From NCBI GenBank assembly GCA_002707765.1, contig PANV01000048.1:1-13831 (forward strand): a stretch of DNA of 13,831 nt. Reading direction: 5' to 3'. Below, piece after piece: positions 7,675-13,831 of the stretch. Position numbers and translations under genes: made by a program. This stretch comes from Fidelibacterota bacterium (GTDB lineage Bacteria > Fidelibacterota > Marinisomatia > SCGC-AAA003-L08 > D37C17). Every line of letters begins with the position of its first letter. Positions within the stretch are counted from its first letter, which is position 1. The notes under the pieces are model-generated. The model was not told where the DNA came from and made no database searches. It saw only the letters and a list, made by a program, of their open reading frames with translations.

Positions 7675-8265
7675 TCACTTTTTTAAACCAATTATTATAA
7701 ATTCCATTACTTCAGTTAAATATTCTTCAGCTGATAACTTAGATTCTTCAAAAATACTAAACCATATAACACCTTGTAAAGACGTCATAATTGACAGTGC
7801 TGCAATATTAACATTTATCTTTTTAAACTCTTTGTTTTCTATACCTTCACTAATAATACTTGAAAAAAGTTTTATTAAATTTGTATACAATTTTTTAGTT
7901 TTATAACGTACAGCTTCATCTTGATTGGCTAGAGACCAAATTTCTAACTCTGCTAAAAAAACATACTTCTTATCTTTAAAAGTTAAAATAACATCTTTAG
8001 CAATTTCTCTTAGTTTACCTGCAGCCTTTTTATTTCTATATTTTTTATCTAAAATATTAGGGAAATAGAATTCTTCCCAAAAGTTAATTAAATCTAGAAA
8101 TAAATCTTTTTTACTACTATAATAGTGATAAATAGCACCCTTGCTCACACCAGAATCTTTGACAATATCATCCATTCTGGTATCAGCATAACCTTTTTTC
8201 ACAAAAATTTGGAGTGCAGCATCAAGTATTTTATTTTTTTTTAGATCTTTAGTTTTGTTACGCAT
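7675..8265 (-). CDS. TetR-family transcriptional regulator, likely repressor of the fad operon
   Basis: This 196-residue protein has the TetR layout: an N-terminal DNA-binding domain at about residues 10-57 (ILDAALQIFVKKGYADTRMD, then SGVSKGAIYHYYSSKKDLF, the recognition helix region) and a variable all-helical ligand domain. It is the first gene of the operon with fadE, fadA and fadN; its stop TGA overlaps the ribosome site of fadE. Bacillus FadR is also a TetR-family repressor of fad genes and responds to long-chain acyl-CoA, so the same role is inferred here; the ligand cannot be read from the sequence. An 18-bp perfect palindrome 6 bases upstream of the ATG suggests that it represses its own operon. 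No Shine-Dalgarno sequence is visible because the palindrome occupies that space. Confidence 0.88.
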   Translation of the reverse strand: MRNKTKDLKKNKILDAALQIFVKKGYADTRMDDIVKDSGVSKGAIYHYYSSKKDLFLDLINFWEEFYFPNILDKKYRNKKAAGKLREIAKDVILTFKDKKYVFLAELEIWSLANQDEAVRYKTKKLYTNLIKLFSSIISEGIENKEFKKINVNIAALSIMTSLQGVIWFSIFEESKLSAEEYLTEVMEFIIIGLKK

Positions 8266-8271
8266 AAAAAC

Positions 8272-8289
8272 AAACCGACTAGTCGGTTT
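8272..8289. promoter_or_regulatory. Perfect 18-bp palindrome, probable TetR-family operator
   Basis: AAACCGACTAGTCGGTTT is identical to its reverse complement. Its ACCGAC-TAGTC-GGT core resembles operators of many TetR-family repressors. It lies 6 bases upstream of the tetR ATG, where bound repressor would block transcription start or early elongation of the tetR-fadE-fadA-fadN operon. It is strikingly GC-rich compared with its surroundings. On the minus strand a TAAATT stretch just upstream could be the -10 box, which would place the operator over the transcription start. The Bacillus FadR site has a different sequence (TGAATGA...TCATTCA type), so the specificity is not the same. Confidence 0.75.
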
Positions 8290-8300
8290 AATTTAATAAC

Positions 8301-8323
8301 AAAAAAAAAATATGAAAGATATT
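8301..8323 (-). terminator. Possible weak terminator after the barrel-like gene
   Basis: On the minus strand, just after the stop of the secreted-protein gene, a 5-bp stem AATAT/ATATT with a 5-base loop is followed by a run of ten T (8301-8310). The stem has no G-C pair, so the fold is weak. The T run could equally be an AT-rich promoter element for tetR. If it terminates, it would separate the secreted-protein gene from the fad operon. Confidence 0.28.
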
Positions 8324-8325
8324 AT

Positions 8326-8994
8326 TTAAATGTAGACAAAAATGTTGAATTTGCAATCGAAGTAGAGTGCTTTTTTTTGAGATAAACTAATATCCTGCGT
8401 ATCAAAGATGAGACGAGGAGTAAAAAGATATGAAAACTTAGAAGGCTTATTATCAATTGGTAAAACTCTCAAATAAATTGGATATGCCAAATCTAAATGC
8501 CAGCCATTTCCATTTAAAGATAATAACTCTTCTGAAGAATAAGAATAAAAAATTGCAGATATTTTAAATGATGAGGTAATATCCTTAGAATCTAAAACTT
8601 TTGATAATCCTAAACCATATGAATATCTCATATAATCATTTTGTTGAGATTTAATAAAATCAAAATAAACATTGAATGTCATATCGAAAAAAGATTTATC
8701 TTTAAAATAATATTCAACTGATAATAAATCATAATTTGAGGTATTTATATTTGGGTAATTGAGAAATTTAAGAAAATTTATTTTACTTTTACCTTTAACT
8801 AAAAAAGATAAATTTAAATAATTATCAAAATAAAAATCTCTACTCCTTTGACTTTCATCACAATCACTACAAGTTATCATGTTTCCAACTCCCAAAGATA
8901 ATCCAAAATCAGAAAAATCATCTTCGACAAACAACAATTCAGAGTTAATAATTACATTTAAAGATATAAGTATAAATAAGTTTATTTTTTTCAT
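8326..8994 (-). CDS. Secreted beta-strand-rich protein, outer-membrane-barrel-like, function unknown
   Basis: I do not recognise this 222-residue protein. It starts with a plausible Sec signal peptide: MKK, then a hydrophobic stretch to about residue 16, with possible cleavage after IINS at residue 18. The mature part alternates polar and hydrophobic residues in short segments (for example YLNLSFLV, FDMTFNVYFDF, SFKISAIFYSYS, FSYLFTPRLIFD), rich in Tyr, Phe, Ser and Asn. That is what antiparallel strands of a small outer-membrane barrel look like. Two close cysteines (Cys42 and Cys45, TCSDCDE) might form a disulfide. It ends in FNIFVYI, not the canonical terminal Phe or Trp, so outer-membrane insertion is uncertain. 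It points the same way as the tetR-fad operon but is separated from it by 60 bases holding a T run and the operator. A periplasmic protein is the main alternative. Confidence 0.6.
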   Translation of the reverse strand: MKKINLFILISLNVIINSELLFVEDDFSDFGLSLGVGNMITCSDCDESQRSRDFYFDNYLNLSFLVKGKSKINFLKFLNYPNINTSNYDLLSVEYYFKDKSFFDMTFNVYFDFIKSQQNDYMRYSYGLGLSKVLDSKDITSSFKISAIFYSYSSEELLSLNGNGWHLDLAYPIYLRVLPIDNKPSKFSYLFTPRLIFDTQDISLSQKKALYFDCKFNIFVYI

Positions 8995-9080
8995 TTAAAA
9001 AGATAAATTGTTTAGCAAAATAACATTTTAATATAGTATTATATTAAGTTCAAATAAATCACTTTTTAAAACTTTTAAAT
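8995..9080. promoter_or_regulatory. Divergent promoter region between the barrel-like gene and glpK
   Basis: This 86-base AT-rich gap must start transcription in both directions. For glpK a TTGTTT box (9008-9013) with an 18-base spacer to TATAGT (9032-9037) is a fair sigma-70-type candidate. The -10 box lies inside an inverted repeat, TTAATATA-GTAT-TATATTAA (9028-9047, 8-bp arms), which could be an operator or simply AT-rich chance. No ribosome site is seen in front of glpK. Confidence 0.35.
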
Positions 9081-10532
9081 ATGAAAAAATATATTCTGAC
9101 AATTGATGCAGGAACTACTGGATTAACAGTTATTCTATTTGATGATAAACTAAAAGTCATTGATAAAGAATATTATGAACTTAGCCAAATATACCCCAAA
9201 GAAAATTGGGTAGAACATAACCCAATTGAATTAATAGATAAAATAGAATTAGCCACTGAAAAGATTACAAAAAAACATTTAAAAAAAAATATAACTTCGA
9301 TTGGTATAACAAATCAAAGAGAATCTGTTGTTGTATGGAATAAAAAAACAGGTAAACCAATTTACAACACTATTGTTTGGCAATGTAAAAGGACTAATGA
9401 CTTTTGTAAATCCTTGAAAAAAGAAAAAAAATCAGTTTTCAAAAAAACTGGACTTTATATCGATAGTTATTTTTCTGCAACAAAACTAAAGTGGATTATT
9501 GATAATGTTAAATGTGCTAAACAGCTAATAAAAAATGATAGACTGATGTTTGGAACAGTTGATACTTGGATAATTTGGAATCTAACAAACAGAAAAAAAC
9601 ATTTAACTGATTTTACAAATGCATCAAGAACACTATTATATAATATTAACGATAAAAAATGGGATAACGAATTACTTAAATTATTTAGTATACCAAAAAA
9701 AGTTCTTCCTGAAATTAAAAATTCTATTGATAATTACGGGATATATCAAAAATATAACATACCTATTAATGCAGTAGCAGGAGATCAACAAGCAGCATTA
9801 TTTGGTCAAGGATGCTTTAAAAAAGGGAATTCAAAATGTACATATGGAACGGGATTATTTTTTTTAATGAATACAGGTCAAAATCGTATTGACTCAAAAA
9901 ATATGCTTATAACTACTTTATCTATAGATGAAAACGGAAAACCAAACTATGCAATAGAAGGATCTGTATTTATAGGAGGTGCAATTGTACAATGGCTAAG
10001 AGATGAACTTAAACTAATAAGGAAAGCTTCAGAAACTGATAAAATTTCAGATTCATTAAATGATTCAAATGGAGTGTACATTGTACCTGCATTTGTTGGA
10101 CTAGGTGCACCATATTGGAGACCAGATACAAAAGGTTTAATAACAGGATTAACAAGAAATACTAATTATAAACACATAATAAGAGCAGCATTAGAATCGA
10201 TTGCATTTCAAGCACAAGATTTATTTTCTGCTATATCAAAAGATTTTAAAGAAAATATCAAAGAGTTATATGTTGATGGAGGTGCAACTAATAATAATTT
10301 CCTAATGCAGTTTCAATCTAATATAAGCAATGTTACAATTTTTAAACCAAATAATATTGAAAGTACATCTGTTGGGGTTTGCATTATGTCAGGTATAAAA
10401 TCAAAAGTCTGGCCCAATGCAAAAACTGCTATTAAAAATAAAAAAATAGATAAAATATACAAATCTAAAATTTCAAATAAAAATAGAAGGCAACAGCTTG
10501 AGAATTGGAAACTTGCTGTTGAAAAAGTATGA
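9081..10532 (+). CDS. glpK: Glycerol kinase (FGGY family)
   Basis: This 483-residue kinase should convert glycerol and ATP to glycerol 3-phosphate in the cytoplasm. Comparison with E. coli GlpK shows the glycerol-binding residues in place: Arg80-Glu81 in TNQRESVVVW, Trp100 in IVWQ, Tyr130 in SYFSATK, and Asp235-Gln236 in AGDQQAALFGQ, where the Asp is the catalytic base. Other family blocks are FGTVDTWIIWNLT, CTYGTGLFFLMNTG and FVGLGAPYWRPDTKG. The phosphate loop reads DAGTTGLT instead of the E. coli DQGTTSSR, so the Arg that contacts ATP there is a Thr here. That is seen in some divergent FGGY kinases but leaves slight doubt about the exact substrate. No glycerol facilitator or glycerol-3-phosphate dehydrogenase gene is adjacent. 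The gene is very rich in Lys and Asn codons. Its end overlaps the next gene by 4 bases. Confidence 0.88.
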   Translation: MKKYILTIDAGTTGLTVILFDDKLKVIDKEYYELSQIYPKENWVEHNPIELIDKIELATEKITKKHLKKNITSIGITNQRESVVVWNKKTGKPIYNTIVWQCKRTNDFCKSLKKEKKSVFKKTGLYIDSYFSATKLKWIIDNVKCAKQLIKNDRLMFGTVDTWIIWNLTNRKKHLTDFTNASRTLLYNINDKKWDNELLKLFSIPKKVLPEIKNSIDNYGIYQKYNIPINAVAGDQQAALFGQGCFKKGNSKCTYGTGLFFLMNTGQNRIDSKNMLITTLSIDENGKPNYAIEGSVFIGGAIVQWLRDELKLIRKASETDKISDSLNDSNGVYIVPAFVGLGAPYWRPDTKGLITGLTRNTNYKHIIRAALESIAFQAQDLFSAISKDFKENIKELYVDGGATNNNFLMQFQSNISNVTIFKPNNIESTSVGVCIMSGIKSKVWPNAKTAIKNKKIDKIYKSKISNKNRRQQLENWKLAVEKV

Positions 10533-11143
10533 ATATTAATATAAAAACTTTTGATGAATGGGCACAAGATGGCAGAGACGAAAAAATGGCTTCAAATCAT
10601 TCAAAATCTGTAAAAAGGATACTAGCAATTATTAATCAAAAAACAAATAAATTCAAAACCCCTTTTAGCTTTCTTGATTTAGGTTGTGGAAATGGATGGG
10701 TTATAAGAGAAATTACAAAAAAATCCAAATGTGAATATGCCCTAGGAATTGATGGATCATCAAATATGATAAACAATGCAAAAAAAAATAAAATTGGCGT
10801 ATTTAAAAAAATTGATTTAGAAAATTATAAATTCGATAGAAAATTTGATATTATTTTCAGTATGGAAACATTTTACTATTTAAAAAATATTGATAAATTA
10901 TTCAAAAAAATTGTAAAAGATGGACTTAATAATAATGGAATTCTTATTATTGGAATAGATCACTATAAAGAAAATACACCATCTTTAAATTGGGGTTCCG
11001 ATTACAATCTAGATATATCAACATTATCTACTCATAAATGGAAAGAAAAGTTTCTTTTGCACGGATTTAAAAATGTAGAGCATGAATACTATGGAGCTAA
11101 AGAAGATTGGAAAGGCACTTTAATAATTATGGGACAAAGATAA
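10529..11143 (+). CDS. Class I SAM-dependent methyltransferase, substrate unknown
   Basis: The 204-residue product has the Rossmann-type methyltransferase core: motif I FLDLGCGNGW (48-57) binds S-adenosylmethionine, the acidic loop is GIDGS (Asp75), and FDIIFSMETFYYL (106-118) matches the post-motif region of small-molecule methyltransferases. The later part (NNGILIIGIDHYKEN) fits the remaining strands. The N-terminal FDEWAQDGRDEKMASNH segment probably caps the active site. The substrate cannot be told from the sequence. Its ATG overlaps the glpK stop as ATGA, so translation is probably coupled to glpK and the two genes may share a process. It converges with the ATPase gene, and its stop codon lies within the inverted repeat at 11136-11163. 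Confidence 0.85.
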   Translation: MNINIKTFDEWAQDGRDEKMASNHSKSVKRILAIINQKTNKFKTPFSFLDLGCGNGWVIREITKKSKCEYALGIDGSSNMINNAKKNKIGVFKKIDLENYKFDRKFDIIFSMETFYYLKNIDKLFKKIVKDGLNNNGILIIGIDHYKENTPSLNWGSDYNLDISTLSTHKWKEKFLLHGFKNVEHEYYGAKEDWKGTLIIMGQR

Positions 11144-11163
11144 ATTTTAAAGAATTTATCTTT
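11136..11163. terminator. Inverted repeat spanning two convergent stop codons, possible bidirectional terminator
   Basis: The arms AAAGATAAATT (11136-11146) and AATTTATCTTT (11153-11163) pair over 11 bp around a 6-base loop, followed on the plus strand by one more T and then C. Each arm contains the TAA stop of one of the two convergent genes (11141-11143 on plus, 11156-11158 on minus). The T-rich arms could serve as the U tract in either direction. Only one G-C pair is present, so strength as an intrinsic terminator is doubtful. Confidence 0.5.
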
Positions 11164-11836
11164 TCTTATACTTTGATCTAACGCTGGTAATCCTTCCATG
11201 GTTAATATTAATAGATACTGAAGTCAAATTGTCAAAAAACTCTTTATTCTGAGTTGTTGCAATGATAGTAATTCCATCATAATTAACCTTCCTATATAAA
11301 ACTTTACATAAATTTTTAATTTTTACCATATTTAAATGAAGTTCAATTTCATCAATAAAAAGTACTTTTGGGAATGATGCAATTTTTGCAGCCATATCTA
11401 CCCATCTTAATTGACCAGGTGTTAAATCTCTCATTTTAGCATTAATTATATATTTAAAATCCATAATTTTTACAATATCTCTTATGATTTTTTCTGAATT
11501 TTTCTTTTTACCACTTTTATTAACCAAACTTTCTATATAACCCTTAACAGTTTTAAAATATGGTGGCTTAAAATCTTGCTTAATATACATTATCTCTGAT
11601 AAATATTTAGATTTACTTATTCTGTTTAAACTTTCTCCTTCAAATTCAATTTTTCCTTTATATTTTGAATTACTTTTTGTTAAAATATTAAGAAGTAATG
11701 TCTTACCTGATGCCATGTTACCATTAAATAAATAACAAGCAGAGCGATGTATTTCAAAGTTTTTGATATTTAATATTTTTAAATCATTTTTTTCATACGA
11801 CAAGTCTTTAATTTTAAAAATTGGCTTTTTCATCAT
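11156..11836 (-). CDS. Orphan ABC-type ATPase with altered H-loop, no permease nearby
   Basis: This 226-residue protein has an ABC nucleotide-binding fold: Walker A GNMASGKT (39-46), Q-loop IKQD (Gln87), signature DLTPGQLRW (137-145; LTPGQ where LSGGQ is usual) and Walker B VLFIDE (158-163, catalytic Glu163). The D-loop reads IELHLN, and the switch histidine appears replaced by Gln196 in IIATTQN. No membrane protein gene adjoins it, so it is not clearly an importer or exporter subunit; it may pair with a permease elsewhere or act as a soluble ATPase. It overlaps the amidotransferase gene by 4 bases. There are two in-frame ATGs in a row, at 11836 and 11833. An AAGGAGA site (11841-11847) suits the second better by spacing (8 bases from GGAG), although the first was taken as start. 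Confidence 0.75.
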   Translation of the reverse strand: MMKKPIFKIKDLSYEKNDLKILNIKNFEIHRSACYLFNGNMASGKTLLLNILTKSNSKYKGKIEFEGESLNRISKSKYLSEIMYIKQDFKPPYFKTVKGYIESLVNKSGKKKNSEKIIRDIVKIMDFKYIINAKMRDLTPGQLRWVDMAAKIASFPKVLFIDEIELHLNMVKIKNLCKVLYRKVNYDGITIIATTQNKEFFDNLTSVSININHGRITSVRSKYKKR

Positions 11837-12525
11837 TTACTCTCCTTAACAATATCAATGAAATTATCTAATATTTTTTTACTATTTACTGATTCATATA
11901 ATTGATCATTATCAATAATAATACCCCTATCTTTTCTTAGATCCATAAGTTTTCTTGTTACTTCAAAACTAAACTCTGGATGAAATTGAACTCCAAATAT
12001 TTTATGACCATATGAAAAAGACTGATTCCCCTTATCAGAAAAAGCAAGCTCAATAGCATCACTTGGAAGAAAAGAAACAACATCTTGATGACTCTCATAA
12101 ACAATATCACCATTTTTAAACGATTTAAATAACTGAGAATTAACTCCATCTCGTGTAAGTGAAATATTATATGAACCTAATTCCCAACCTAATTGATTTT
12201 TTTCAACTTTTCCACCCAAACATTCAGCTAAAAGTTGGTGACCAAAACAGATACCTAATACTGGCTTATCTAAATTTAAAATATCATCTATATTATTCTT
12301 TAAGTTTTTAATCCAACTTTCATTATCATAAACAGAATATTTACTTCCTGTAATGATAAATCCATCAGCATTTTCAACGTTGAAATTAGATGTTTCGTAC
12401 GTTTTAATTACTTTAAAAGATATGTTTTTATGAGTGATTGAGTTTGGAATCCATTCCGAAGAATGGCCATATAGATTAACAATCTCTTTTAATCCAGGAC
12501 CATTACTTAAAATAATAATTTTCAT
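11833..12525 (-). CDS. Class I glutamine amidotransferase-like protein
   Basis: The 230-residue product is a stand-alone class I glutamine amidotransferase fold, the domain that releases ammonia from glutamine by a Cys-His-Glu triad. The nucleophile elbow GICFGHQ (91-97, Cys93), the GFIITGSKYSVYD loop (55-67), ESHQDVV (144-150) and VQFHPEFS (His182, Glu184) are all present, so the triad appears intact. It resembles the GMP-synthase glutaminase domain and stand-alone relatives such as E. coli YfeJ, but there is no synthetase domain and no partner gene that fixes the acceptor. A gamma-glutamyl hydrolase or peptidase activity is also possible. AAAAGG lies 6 bases upstream of the ATG. It is followed with a 4-base overlap by the ATPase gene and preceded, after 43 bases, by trxB. 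Confidence 0.82.
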   Translation of the reverse strand: MKIIILSNGPGLKEIVNLYGHSSEWIPNSITHKNISFKVIKTYETSNFNVENADGFIITGSKYSVYDNESWIKNLKNNIDDILNLDKPVLGICFGHQLLAECLGGKVEKNQLGWELGSYNISLTRDGVNSQLFKSFKNGDIVYESHQDVVSFLPSDAIELAFSDKGNQSFSYGHKIFGVQFHPEFSFEVTRKLMDLRKDRGIIIDNDQLYESVNSKKILDNFIDIVKESK

Positions 12526-12568
12526 TTTTTACCTTTTTATAAATATAAAAACGTAAAGTAATTTTTTT

Positions 12569-13498
12569 CTATTCAAGCTCTTCTAAATAGCGTTCTGCAT
12601 CCATTGCTGCCATACAACCAGATCCAGCTGCCGTTATAGCCTGCATATATTTTGTATCTTGAATATCACCAGCAGCAAAAACACCTTCAAGTGAAGTCTC
12701 TGAACTATCAGGTTTAGTAATAATATATCCTTTTTCATCAAGATCTAGGTAGTCTTTAAATAAAACTGAGTTTGGCGAATGACCTATTCCTAAAAATAGT
12801 CCATCAACAGCATGCTCTGTTTTTTCATTTGTAAGAACATTATTAAGTATTACTTTCTCCAAGCCTTTGTCTTTTTCATCTCCAATGAGATCAACTACTT
12901 CAGAATTCCAAATAACATCAATTTTATCATTAGATAATGCTCTATCCTGCATTATTTTTGAAGCCCTGAATGAATCTCTTCTATGGACAATTGTTACAGA
13001 TGATGCAAATTTAGTTAGGAAAGTTGCTTCCTCCATTGCAGAATCTCCACCACCAATCACAAAAACTTTTTTGTCTTTGAAAAAGAAAGCATCACATGTT
13101 GCACATGCTGAAACTCCATAACCCATTAATCTCTTTTCAGATTCTAAGCCCAATAATTTTGCTGATGCACCTGTTGAAATGATTATAGAATCACCTATAT
13201 ACTCTTTATCACCAGAGTAAACCTTGAATGGTCTCTGTGAAAAATCTACTTTATCTACCATTTGGGTCAACGTCTCAGTACCAAAACGCTTAGCTTGCTT
13301 TCTAAAAAGTTCCATCAATTCTGGACCCATAACTCCATCCGGAAAACCTGGGTAGTTTTCTACATCAGTTGTTATTGTTAATTGACCACCTGGTTGAGGT
13401 CCTTCAAAAATTAATGGCTCCATATTTGCTCTGCCTGCATAAAGGGCTGCAGTAAAACCGGCTGGGCCTGTTCCAATTATAATTACTTTTCGTTTCAT
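12569..13498 (-). CDS. trxB: Thioredoxin-disulfide reductase
   Basis: This 309-residue flavoenzyme uses NADPH to reduce thioredoxin. The N-terminal FAD-binding motif IGTGPAGFTAALYAGRA (8-24), the redox-active CATC pair (Cys132 and Cys135), the NADPH-binding GGGDSAMEEA (149-158) with VHRRDSF (171-177), and the C-terminal FAAGDIQD block are all present. The length is typical of the low-molecular-weight bacterial enzyme. The start is 3 bases after the trxA stop, so trxA and trxB form one unit, the enzyme with its own substrate. No clear Shine-Dalgarno sequence is present at the junction, which suggests translational coupling. Confidence 0.96.
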   Translation of the reverse strand: MKRKVIIIGTGPAGFTAALYAGRANMEPLIFEGPQPGGQLTITTDVENYPGFPDGVMGPELMELFRKQAKRFGTETLTQMVDKVDFSQRPFKVYSGDKEYIGDSIIISTGASAKLLGLESEKRLMGYGVSACATCDAFFFKDKKVFVIGGGDSAMEEATFLTKFASSVTIVHRRDSFRASKIMQDRALSNDKIDVIWNSEVVDLIGDEKDKGLEKVILNNVLTNEKTEHAVDGLFLGIGHSPNSVLFKDYLDLDEKGYIITKPDSSETSLEGVFAAGDIQDTKYMQAITAAGSGCMAAMDAERYLEELE

Positions 13499-13501
13499 TG
13501 T

Positions 13502-13828
13502 TTAAACTAATTCATCTAGGGCACTAGATATTTCTTCTTTGGCAACAGCACCCATGATTTGTTTTTGTACTTTTCCATCTTTAAAAAATAATAGACTAGG
13601 AATACTTCTTATACCATATTCTGCAGCTATAGTTGGATTTTCATCTACATTGAGCTTTCCAATGACTGCTTTATCCTTATAATCATCAGCAACTTCATTA
13701 ATCGTGGGAGTTAACATCTTACAAGGCCCACACCATTCAGCCCAAAAATCTACTAAGACAGGTTTATCTGAATCTAAAACCTCTTCTTTGAAAGAATCCT
13801 GCTTAAAATCAACTGTATTATCTGACAT
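13502..13828 (-). CDS. trxA: Thioredoxin
   Basis: This 108-residue thioredoxin reduces protein disulfides in the cytoplasm. The active site WAEWCGPCKM (Cys33, Cys36), the buried Asp in LVDFWA (Asp27), the KLNVDENP strand and the cis-proline loop SIPSLLFF (Pro77) are all in place. The length is exactly that of a classic thioredoxin 1. The ATG at 13826-13828 leaves only three bases before the window edge, so the promoter and ribosome site are outside. It precedes trxB by 3 bases. Confidence 0.97.
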   Translation of the reverse strand: MSDNTVDFKQDSFKEEVLDSDKPVLVDFWAEWCGPCKMLTPTINEVADDYKDKAVIGKLNVDENPTIAAEYGIRSIPSLLFFKDGKVQKQIMGAVAKEEISSALDELV

Positions 13829-13831
13829 AAA

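Noticed and set aside
10313..10567. Open frame of 84 codons on the minus strand with a hydrophobic product
   Set aside because: It is antisense to the end of glpK; the hydrophobicity follows from the reverse complement of Lys- and Asn-rich codons.
11958..12149. Open frame of 63 codons on the minus strand
   Set aside because: It is an out-of-frame shadow inside the amidotransferase gene, which has an intact catalytic triad in its own frame.
12867..13121. Open frame of 84 codons on the plus strand
   Set aside because: It is antisense to trxB, which is fully conserved on the other strand.
1..13831. CRISPR arrays, tRNA or rRNA genes, insertion sequences, prophage or toxin-antitoxin modules
   Set aside because: I saw no regularly spaced repeats, cloverleaf-like stretches, transposase or integrase motifs, or small paired toxin-antitoxin genes; nearly all of the sequence is taken up by the genes listed.

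Overview
This AT-rich window (visibly around 30% GC) carries a densely packed stretch of core metabolism from what looks like a Gram-negative, free-living, respiring bacterium. The clues are a NuoA-B-C type complex I locus, a proline dehydrogenase, a complete fatty acid beta-oxidation operon, glycerol kinase, thioredoxin and its reductase, and one exported beta-strand-rich protein that resembles an outer-membrane barrel. No 16S rRNA or other marker is present. The gene content and composition fit an uncultured marine lineage such as Marinimicrobia (SAR406), but that is an inference and not a demonstrated assignment.

Layout. Positions 1-1260 (minus) hold the first three complex I genes, nuoA-nuoB-nuoC, with nuoC running off the left edge. 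A 114-base gap separates nuoA from a divergent monofunctional proline dehydrogenase gene (1375-2271, plus). Positions 2322-8265 (minus) form a tight operon, read from right to left: a TetR-family regulator, fadE (acyl-CoA dehydrogenase), fadA (thiolase) and fadN (3-hydroxyacyl-CoA dehydrogenase/enoyl-CoA hydratase). Its component types match the Bacillus fadN-fadA-fadE set. A perfect 18-bp palindrome, AAACCGACTAGTCGGTTT, sits 6 bases upstream of the tetR start and is the likely operator. fadE is split by a one-base deletion in a short A run.

Upstream of that operator lies an unrecognised secreted beta-rich protein (8326-8994, minus), divergent from glpK (9081-10532, plus). glpK overlaps a SAM-dependent methyltransferase gene by 4 bases. 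The methyltransferase converges on a minus-strand block that reads trxA, trxB, a class I glutamine amidotransferase-like protein, and an orphan ABC-type ATPase. The convergent methyltransferase and ATPase genes end inside one shared 11-bp inverted repeat that contains both stop codons.

How the genes work together. FadE, proline dehydrogenase and complex I all feed electrons to the respiratory quinone pool (FadE through ETF). FadN and FadA complete the beta-oxidation cycle, and the TetR protein probably de-represses the operon when an acyl-CoA-like ligand is present. GlpK would phosphorylate the glycerol backbone released from lipids. This suggests, without proving it, an organism that uses lipids and amino acids for energy. 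I found no clear CRISPR, tRNA, rRNA, insertion sequence or prophage signal. The least explained items are the ATPase/amidotransferase pair, the barrel-like protein and the methyltransferase coupled to glpK.
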